Assembly: GCA_949358305.1 (NCBI GenBank)
Contig: CASHSZ010000070.1
Coordinates: 62,001-126,000, forward strand
Direction of reading: 5' to 3'
DNA: 64,000 nucleotides
Source: Strigamia acuminata
Lineage: Eukaryota > Arthropoda > Chilopoda > Geophilomorpha > Linotaeniidae
The first letter of the stretch is position 1. Each line of letters begins with the position of its first letter. The notes below the pieces were generated by a model. That model was given only the letters and a program-made list of their open reading frames with translations. It was not told the origin of the DNA and ran no database searches. Below are positions 55,538 to 64,000 of the stretch, piece after piece. The position numbers and the translations under genes are program-made.

Positions 55538-57180
55538 CAGCCGCGGAAATTAAAAAGAAGAAATATCACACTGGACCCGCAGGTCATGCCTTGGCAGAGG
55601 CACAGATCAAAGACCGCATACAGACCATTCCGAAGAAGGAGGAAAAAGTGACGTTAACGAGTATGCAAGTGAGAACGAAACCGGACGTCGACATGGATTG
55701 GACGGACCTTCCGTTCAATCTGGAGGTTGAGCCCCAGACATTACGCGTATTTCACTGCAATGTCACGAAAGCACATTGCGAAACTCTGTGTATGCTACCA
55801 GTGGAGATAGAGAATCAGAAAATGTTCGGTCTGCTGGACTCGGGAGCGGACCGCTCATTCATATCCGAAGATATAGTAAAGGACTTGGATATTGAAAAAA
55901 AAGTGGCACAAGTGAACGCGAACGTAGAATTACTCACCGCCAACGGCTACGTCAAGCCAAAGGGCGTAGTTCGCATCATGATCGACTGGAAAGGGGGGAA
56001 CCTGTCCCATCCCTTCATAGTCTTGCCATCCCACGACAAAGTATTCCTCCTAGGGATGGATATCATGGCAAAACTGAAAATTCAGCCAAACCCGATAACC
56101 CGTTCATGGAACTGGATAAGTCCCGAGGGAGAACGGCTAGTCCCCGTAGTTCCCCAAAAATTACTGGACGAAGCCAAGGACAAAGAGGAATACGGAAGAG
56201 GATTGCGAAAATTCGTCCAAGATTACGATTTCGCAGCCTTCACTCTGGAATTACAGAGGAGTAACGTCGTGGACACACTGGTCGAGGAGGCAGCACTGCG
56301 TGTTAACGAGGCATCGCTACTAAGGCGAGTGCTTCGGAAACATGAAAGAATTCTGACCAAGACACCCGGTCGAACAACGGAAGCAGTCCACGAGATAGTC
56401 TTGACCACGGACAAGCCGATTCGAGTGCCTTACAAGGGGATGAACCCCCAGAAAAGAGACATTGTGACGCAAATGTGCCAAGACATGCTCGACAAGGGCA
56501 TAGTAACGCAAGCCCTGGGCGAATACGCCATGCGGATCGTCCTAGTAATGCGTCCAGGCTCGGAACCTCGACTATGCATTGATTATCGCCCCCTGAACGC
56601 GATAACAATTATAGACCCGATTCAGATGCCGTCTATAGACTCGATTCTCCGGGAGCTGAGCCCATTCAAGTGGGTAACCACCATGGACCTGTCAAAAGGG
56701 TATTGGCAAGTGGAGCTAAAACCCGAAGACAAACTAAAAACGGCTTTCTACTCCCCGATAGAAAGATTAATGTTCAACGTGATGCCGTTCGGGCTTGTAA
56801 ACGCCCCGAGCACGTTCCAAAAACTGATCGAAAGCGTGTTGGAAGATATGCTTCACGACTTCGTGTGGGCGTATCTCGACGACATCATAATAACGTCGGA
56901 CACATTCGAAGAGCATATAGACCACATCGATAGAGTGGTCTCTCGCCTAGCCAAGGCGGGACTCCACATCCATCCAGGGAAGAGCAAGTTTTGCAGAAAA
57001 GAGCTTGCCTTCCTAGGATATCGAATAGGAGTCGAGGGAATCGCGATTGACCCCGAAAAGGTCAAAGCAATAAACGGATTCCCCGCCCCCGAAGATATAA
57101 AAGGTGTCCAGAGATTCATGGGCATGGTCAATTTCTTCGGCCGACTACTCTCTGGTCTGGCTGAGGTGGCCGCGCCTATA
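55493..57180 (+). pseudogene. pol: Gypsy pol, protease and reverse transcriptase
   Basis: Entered by -1 frameshift, with no ATG needed; a TTG near 55591 is not the start. The retropepsin motif is GLLDSGADRSFI (about 55827-55862). The reverse transcriptase has RLCIDYRPLN, TTMDLSKGYWQ, MPFGLVNAPSTFQ and YLDDIII (YLDD at 56871-56882), followed by FLGYRIG and the connection region FMGMVNFFGR. The frame then runs out of register near 57180, right after AEVAAPIT, and ends at 57294. The correct continuation (LLRTDKEFEWTVQCEAAF) is one frame over. A single one-base deletion or a sequencing error would explain this. Confidence 0.93.
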
Positions 57181-59621
57181 ACGATCTCTTACGAACGGAT
57201 AAAGAGTTTGAGTGGACGGTCCAGTGCGAGGCCGCATTTAGCACTATCAAGCAAATGCTGGCTGACGTCGAAAAGATGCCATTGCCGGACCTAAACCGAC
57301 CGTTCGTGTTGCACACCGACGCGAGTAAAATCGGACTGGGTGCAGCCCTTCTGCAGACCCACGTGTACAACGGAACCTCGCAGGAAGTACCCTGTATGTT
57401 TATAAGCAGAAAAATACAGGGCGCGGAGAAAAATTACACGGCAACGGAACTAGAATGCCTAGCCGTAATTTGGGCAGTTCGGAAATTTCGCGACTATCTG
57501 GAGTACACGAACTTCGAGGTTCAGACAGATCACCAGGCACTAAGCTGGTTGATGAAGCTCAAAGAACCCTTAGGCCGGCTCGCGCGATGGCAACTGGAGT
57601 TAATGGCGTGCGACATAACCATTACGTACCGCCCCGGGAAGTACAATCATGTGGCCGACGCCCTCTCAAGAGCCCCAGCATCTGACCCCCAGGGTCCAGA
57701 CGACGACGGCGAGGACGACACCCATCTCTTGTACTGCCCAACTCCACGGAGAATATGGCGCTTGCGGAAGGCGAACGAGCTACCAGTGATGGAGCCCGAA
57801 GATAGAACGTTTTGTGGTTTTTGGACCCGAACGTACCAGCCAGCTGGGACGAGCGATTCAACATCCGAAATTCAATCTCCGCCCCCCGGAGAAACCCACA
57901 AAACACTACTACGCGCCTTCACAGCAAAAATTGAAGAAAAAACGCAATATGCTCCACCCACGAGACGTGAGTTCGTCGAACACCAGGCAGCAGACACAAA
58001 ATGTCAAATTATAACGCAATATTTGCTAAACGGCGAATTTCCGGAAGGGAAGACAAACCCACACCGCCGAAAACAGTTCGTCAAAGAAGCAACAAGCTAC
58101 CTCATAGATGATGAACTCCTGGTAAAATACCACCCGACGTTTCAAGACGACCTCAGCGGAGCGGGAAACTCGGTTAAGGTGGTCGTACCGGCATCGCTGC
58201 ACACCCGACTGTTGTGGCTGATGCACGGACACCCGCTCGCCAGCCATTCCGGCATAGCGAGAACCCTTTATCGAGTAAAACAACTTTTCTTCTGGCCGGG
58301 CGCGCGGCAAAAGATAACGAAATTTATCCGACACTGCCCCCGGTGCCAAGCGTGCAGACCGCGAGATAAAGTGGCCAGAAACGCCATGTCACTCGGACCC
58401 TACGCACCGTTTGACTGCTTAAGCATTGACTTGATGGGCCCCAAGCCCGCAACTGGAAACAAGAACATGTATATTCTCGTAATTATGGATGTGGCCACCC
58501 GATGGCCGGAGCTGTACGCCCTCGTGAAGCCCTCGGCTGAAAATATAGTCGAGTGCCTTTACGACGTGGCAATGCGATTTGGGTTTCCCAGAAAACTCAT
58601 TTCGGATAACGGCCCCCAATTCCGAGCAAAAATATACAAAGACTTCTGTAGAAAATTTAAAATGGATGCATCGAACACCTCCACGTATAATCCTCAGACA
58701 AATCCAGTCGAGAGATTAAATAAAGACATAAAATATGCGCTGACAGTATTCACTGATATTCACAATCGATGGGACGAATACCTGCGAGAAATCGCTTTCA
58801 GCATTCGCTCAACCGTGTCAAGAACACGCGAATTCTCACCGGCGTACCTCAACTTCGCCCGCGAATTAAGGATGCCATGGGACCCACGCGTTGCCGAAGC
58901 TGTTAACGTATTAGACCCATCGAGCCCACATGAGTACGTGTGCCGGTTGGAACAGACTATATCCGACACATACCAGCATATGATGGCGCATATTTTCAAC
59001 ATGAGAGAGCGAATCGCAGATAAGGAAGGCGATCTCGCTTTCGCGAACTTTAAAGTGAACGATCTAGTGTGGAAGGAGGCACACACGTTGTCCAATGCAG
59101 CGAGGGGCATCGCCGCGGGTTTAGCCGACAAGAGGGACGGTCCCTATGTAATTGTGGCCGAACACGGCGGCAACGCATACCAACTGCGTCGTTTAGAGGA
59201 CAACAAAAATTTTCAGTCGATACATGGCCGAGATTTAAGGCCATATCTGCCAGAATTTCCACAGGAAATTTGGCTGGAAGGTCAGACACACAGCGGCCAA
59301 GGGGGCACCGTGGTCGACACGTTCCAAAAAACAAATGAAGCTGAAAATATAGCGGAGAGCGAGGATGAATTCTTCGACGCCGAATCCCCAGCCGACGAGG
59401 CTCCAGCTCAGCCGGAGCAAGCAATTTCGGAGAGGGAGGAAGCAGAACAATGTACTTCTGAAATGGAAAATAAAAAAATTAATAATGAGAAAAATGCCAA
59501 CACATCGGAGATGAACGAGCAAGTAGAGTCACGATCTACGAGCACGTCGAAAATCAACCTTCGACCACGACGAAGCAATAATCCGTTCATTCGGGACGGC
59601 AAAGTCGTGGGGAAGAACTAA
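57181..59621 (+). pseudogene. pol: Gypsy pol, RNase H and integrase
   Basis: This continues pol after the frameshift near 57180. RNase H has FVLHTDASKIGLGAALLQ, the ELECLAVIWAVRKFRDYL helix and TDHQAL. The integrase zinc finger is HPLASHSG ... CPRCQAC (HHCC, about 58227-58360). The DDE core is SIDLMGP, SDNGPQF and PVERLNK (about 58425, 58605 and 58707). A GPY-like tail (KRDGPYVIVAEHGGNAYQLRRL) follows near 59130. The last 130 residues are acidic and Glu/Ser-rich, ending in a basic SKINLRPRRS motif. No chromodomain or envelope was seen. Confidence 0.93.
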
Positions 59622-59634
59622 AAATAAAAGAAAA

Positions 59635-60371
59635 TGTGATAACATGGAGCGGAGGCCTTGTAAAATAAAAAGATTTACTTACGAGAGCTGCTGCACATGT
59701 TGAGACGCGAAAATTTGGCTAAGTCCAAACTTCGCAACGAATTGTCGCAGTCACCACTAACAGACGAGAAGTTATGACGTATCGGGCGACCACATGACAA
59801 TGAAACCACGCGGTCGACCCCGTAGCGTCATTGCCAGCACGGCGGATCTCGCAAAATACGAGACGCGTTCGAGACCCACAATTCTCAGCGTCGATAGGCC
59901 CAGTTTCCGACTGTTTTTAACACGACGAGACGTGTTTTTTGCTTCTCCCCCAAAGAGAAAACAAAGACCTCTCAAAAAACTTCATTTTCCTAAATTGAAA
60001 TGGCCGATCGACGCAACCCACGATTAGAGCCGAGCGCATCGTCGAGAGACGAGAGCGACGGCCTAATCGTAAATGCAGAAGAAGATGAGAATTGGGACGA
60101 ACAACCGCCGTTGCAGGTAAATTAGTGTGATTTCCCCAGAGAGATCACATAATTCTTTGAATCTGTTACATCCAACCCAAATTGGAGCGTGACGTGTGAC
60201 TGATATATTTCTTTCTGTTTTATTGTTGATTTAAGGCTGGCTAAAAACCCGAGAGTGGACCCAGATTCACCTCGGAGTCAAGGCCGCCAAAAAACTAGAA
60301 CAAAGGAAGTGTTCGCGGAATGGCGTCGTGGCAAACCAAAACCAAAACTAAAGGTTTTCTTTCTTTTAAAA
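59635..60371. other. Unassigned DNA between gypsy pol and F
   Basis: The A-rich tract after the pol stop is followed by TGTGATAACA, which only loosely resembles the 5' LTR start, and the rest does not match that LTR. A 39-codon ATG frame (60000-60116) ends at a CAGGTAAAT donor-like sequence, but no acceptor restores an open frame. I see no other gene. Confidence 0.5.
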
Positions 60372-62458
60372 TTAACCTTATGGCGCGCATGCGGATTTTG
60401 CGGAGTGCGAAAGGGACCCCATTTTTAACATTACGGCTGCCTATATGCTGATCCCCTGTTCGCAATTTTGCGGCGGATTTTGCGGATTTTGATCAATCCG
60501 CAGAAATTGCACTTTACAAGTTTATTTTATGATTTTGTACCATTTTGTAACTTAAAAACACAAATGAACAATGTAATCACTCTATAATGCTGTTGGTTTA
60601 ATCAGCACATTGTACTGCACAAAAACGCGCGCGCTCGCGATAGTACATCACCAAATGTACTTGCACTCACTCAAGTGGCATTTTTAGCCATTTTTCGTAG
60701 TAAAAATGGCCGTTTTTCGTCAAAATGGTCATTTTCAGCCATTTTTCATAGTGAAAATGGCTTTCTTCGTCGTTTTTTCTATAAAAAATGGCTGTTTTTC
60801 ATCAAAAATGGCCGTTTTCATCATTGAAACGTTATAAAAATGTAACTTTTCAATGGCGTTTTGACGGAACCGATAAATTTTGAAATTTCACACATTGAAA
60901 CCCTAATACAGGTGAATTAGTGACGCCTAATTTGTTTTAACAAATAAAGCAAACTACATCTCGCAATTTTGCATCGTACCGCATCACCTCGCCTCATTTC
61001 CGGTCTGGAAAATTAATGAAAATTAATAAACGCCCCGGCGTTTATTTGAGGCAATACGGCAATACGGCAATTGGAACCCGAAAATAACGTGGGGCTGTGT
61101 GAAAACCTGGATTTGAATTTCGTCAACGCGCGCGTTGACGCATGGGGAATGTGGGGGTCCCTTCCCAGTCAATTTCACCCCTAAAATATCCCGAAATTGA
61201 CGATACATGCATTTCCAGTTAGAAAAATTGAGCTTCATGTAAATTTTGATTGTTTAGCTTTTTTTTGAAATTTCACCAATTTTCCTTATCTCCAGCCTTC
61301 CTCGCTCATTTGACACCAAAATGACCTGCATTGAGGATTTTTCCCATAATCCTTTTCGCATGTATGGAGCGCAAACAGTCGCAATAAATGAATTCAGCGG
61401 AATTCGACCTTGAGTTTGCGACGCCATCTTGAATATGAGTAAAAGCACAGTATGGTGTCAATTATTCGAACTGATCGCGGAGCATGGGACAAAAATTGAA
61501 TAAAAACGAAGAAATATGATTAAAATTCAACAGAAATCTACACAAAATGATAAGAAATGTATAAACATTGATCAGAAATCGACAAAAATCGACTGAAACC
61601 TGACAATAATCAATTCAGAATGACAAATAACGATTACAATTGGCAAAAATTGATCAAAAATACAGAAAAATCGATTAAAAACCAGCAAAAAACGAACAGA
61701 AATCGATAAAATCAATTAAAAATCAACAAATAGCCATTTTGTTTGTTTTTGAACAAATTAAGAACTTTGAAAACACACGACAATTTGAAAGAATAAAAAC
61801 CGGGGTCAAATACGCGCAGCTACTCGTTTGAACGCCGGGGAGGTGTGGGTGATGTGCCTCGAATAAACGCCGGGGCGTTTATTTATTACCAAGGCGGGAT
61901 GTGAGGCGCGAATGAAAGCCCAAGTTGGACATTGCCTCGAATAAACGCCGGGGCGTTTATTTATTTCCAAGACGAGAAGTGAGGCGAGATGATGCGGTGC
62001 GACGTATTCAAGGGGGTATTCAAGGCAGTACGCCATGTTTTCCACTATTATTCAAGGCCATGTTTTCCAGTATTTTATTTTTACCATTTTGTAAGTTTAT
62101 TGCAATATGTATAAAGTTTATTGCTTTTTGTATGAAGAGTAGTATTCTTTGTGTAATGTGTCTTTATAAACATCACACACAACGGTTTTTTCTGTTTTCT
62201 TCATGTTTATGTTTCGCGTATGCACGTGAAGCCCTGGCACATCTGTCGAACACCTGTACGCATTTGGACGCGCTCAGGGCGCTACATCGCGTGCTGAAAC
62301 GCGCTGACGGCGCTACATCACGCATAGTAGCATATATATCACACACATTTCGCGCCCACGACAAAGTACGAACTCATGGCGATCACCAAAGAACATTTAC
62401 TCTTCCACACACGTTTTATTTTCTCACAGTCCTGTACACATTTAACTTGCGCGCGCAC
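60372..62458. repeat. F block, copy 3, right flank of retroelement island
   Basis: This is the reverse complement of 34490-36576 (positions sum to 96948). It starts TTAA-CCTTATGGCGCGC at 60372. The internal MITE-like element is at 60962-62012. It points away from the island, so the two F copies face outward. No gene is supported; the 284-codon frame 61925-62779 is the same A/F-spanning artefact as in copy 1. Confidence 0.85.
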
Positions 62459-64000
62459 TTGCTAATGCTACGGTCGACGGCGATTCGCATGCGCTATCCG
62501 CTGCATCAAACCCCAAATACCGATAAAAAATCGCAGAAAACACTAATCCCGACCCAAAAACCGCCAAAATTACCCTCAACACACGCCAACAACCTTCCAC
62601 CACTTAAATTACACCGGAAAAAAACAATTTCAAACCGAAAAATCAACAAAAAAGGCCAAAAAAATATTGCAAACAAAGAGAAAAGATCAATTATCGAGGC
62701 AAATCCCCACCACAAAACAACGCATCGCCGGTATACACTTAAGCGTACAGTGCACAACACTACTGTTTATTTTCAATGATCCAATAAATAAAATTTGAAA
62801 CAAAGTTGAGTGGAATTGTACGTTTCTTGTATATTAAAGTTTTTATTTTGTTTGTTTACACTTAATTTTTTTTTTCCATCATAGAATGGCGACTCGATAC
62901 TTTTGTAGCTCGAATTCACTTCGTAAACGTGGTCGGTGTTCATCACGCGTCAATGCGCTCGTGCAATAGTATAGGCGCGCATACGATTTGATGCGCGCAA
63001 AACTTGCAAAACTTGCACGGAATTTGGGCAATTTTTGACAAATTTCAGCAGATTTTTGCCTGTATTTGACAAATTTCAGAAGATTTTTGCCTATATTTGA
63101 CAAATTTCAGAAGATTTCCTCAATCCTCAAACATTTGCTGAAATTTCTCATAAAATTTCTAAAATTAATTGAAATTTGTCTGAAATTTGTCTGGAATTTG
63201 TCAAATATTGTCAAAAATCCGTGGAAATTTGTCAAATACTGGCAAAAATCCATGTAAATTTGTCAAAAATTGCCATAATTCGGTGCAAATTGTGTTAGAT
63301 ATTGGAAAAATTTATTTTAACGCTTCCAACGCGCCAGTAAATCGCGCGTGCACACGCATGGATTTTTCGTCATAGTTGGATGCGCGCAAACCTCACGTAA
63401 CTTGCGCCAAAATTTGGCAATTTTGGACAAATTTCAGCAGATTTTTGCCAGTATTTGACAAATTTCCACTGATTTTTGACAATATTTGACCCAACAACTG
63501 CGCCACGTTCCAGGCGCCGGTTTAGGCATTTTAGACCCGTTTTAGACCGTTTTAGATGGCGAAAACGTTCTCTCCATCATTTTCTACCCCTGGGTGAGGT
63601 TTTCAGCGTTCATGATTGATGAAAAAGCTGTTTTCTAACTAGCTGTCCCATTGCTAGTTTTGGCGTCAGGTTTTAGCAACCTTCCGATCCGTTCTCTGTC
63701 GTCTGCACGACCTCCAAGACCGTTTTAGGGTTAATTTGAGTCAAATAATTCATTCTGGGGGTTGTTTTGGGTTTTTTACAAGTGTGTTTTTGTAGTTTTT
63801 ATTGGTTTCAAACATTGTCAATTCTTTATACAAGTGTAACTTTCATTTCTCTGTATTTTGAGAACTTTGCATTGCAGCAAAGTTCATTTCTTGCCCCTTA
63901 ATTATTGTGTAATTGTTGGTTTTCAAGCCCGTTTTTTAACAATAACTTTATTTGAAGTGCCTATTGTTTCAGGCACGTGCTTCCACGTGCCTTTTATTGT
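62459..64000 (+). repeat. A array, fourth block, running off the window
   Basis: This is almost one A unit in plus orientation, with the 28-bp segment next to F (about 62517-62544). It mirrors 32948-34489 as far as the window edge, so the inverted repeat probably extends further. Confidence 0.9.

Larger units (their letters stand above)
45602..59634 (+). mobile_element. Ty3/gypsy retrotransposon, interrupted by copia-2
   Basis: The order is 5' LTR, primer site, 76-bp leader, gag (46516-46602 joined across copia-2 to 52466-55510), a -1 frameshift signal, protease, RT, RNase H, integrase, stop at 59621 and an A-rich tract (59622-59634). RT ahead of integrase is diagnostic of Ty3/gypsy. Damage consists of the copia-2 insertion, a one-base frameshift near 57180 and the missing 3' LTR. 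No envelope gene is present. Confidence 0.9.

Noticed and set aside
60000-60116. Possible first exon of a host or transposase gene (ATG, acidic N-terminus, CAG-GTAAAT donor)
   Set aside because: The likely acceptor at 60235 gives an immediate stop and others give short frames into F. There is no domain, so coding is not supported.
59635-60371. Gypsy 3' LTR
   Set aside because: TGTGATAACA follows an A-rich tract, but nothing beyond it matches the 5' LTR at 45602-46421.

Overview
The window is eukaryotic repeat DNA, probably from an invertebrate animal. It holds Ty1/copia and Ty3/gypsy retrotransposons with tRNA primer sites, kilobase-scale tandem repeats, TATA/AATAAA signals and no bacterial-type operons. 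I cannot name the species. No ordinary host gene could be supported anywhere in the 64 kb.

Positions 1-36576 are nested satellites and palindromes. The main block is a 1,658-1,686 bp tandem repeat (here 'A'), at 1-3933, 10247-15504, 27826-34489 and 62459-64000, with partial inverted pieces at 7669-8789 and 19099-20219. Two 'modules' (3934-7668 and 20220-27825) share one architecture. Each has an identical TATA-box promoter at both edges, pointing inward. Next inside is a 56-bp repeat array in which every unit carries a ~14-bp hairpin and the sense strand has almost no stop triplets. The centre is a CpG-rich 540-bp satellite that switches orientation. Two further blocks, D (8790-10246, 17642-19098) and F (15505-17591, 34490-36576, 60372-62458), join other sequence at TTAA with CCTT-type ends.

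These blocks form very large near-identical inverted repeats: 7150-10246 with 17642-20738, and 32948-36576 with 60372-64000. There is also a direct repeat, 10247-17591 with 29232-36576, offset 18,985 bp.

Positions 36577-60371 are a 23.8-kb island of nested retroelements between inverted F arms. Copia-1 (minus strand, about 36577-42713) is truncated at the F junction. A decayed gypsy-like gag/protease fragment follows (43134-44967), then a copia-3 RNase H stub (45107-45601). A gypsy element (5' LTR 45602-46421, gag from 46516, pol to 59621) is inserted into that stub. Copia-2 (46603-52460, 5-bp target duplication TAAGG) is inserted within the gypsy gag, and the gag reading frame matches exactly on both sides. 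The gypsy gag-pol junction has a textbook -1 frameshift signal.

The two strongest novelties are these. First, copia-2, and less clearly copia-1, encode a methyl-CpG-binding-domain-like module between integrase and reverse transcriptase; in copia-2 both DNA-contacting arginines keep MeCP2-like spacing. Second, the two convergent-promoter hairpin modules look built to make structured or double-stranded RNA, with stem substitutions that favour pairing of the sense RNA. All annotation was read by eye; the large palindromes should first be checked against assembly artefacts.
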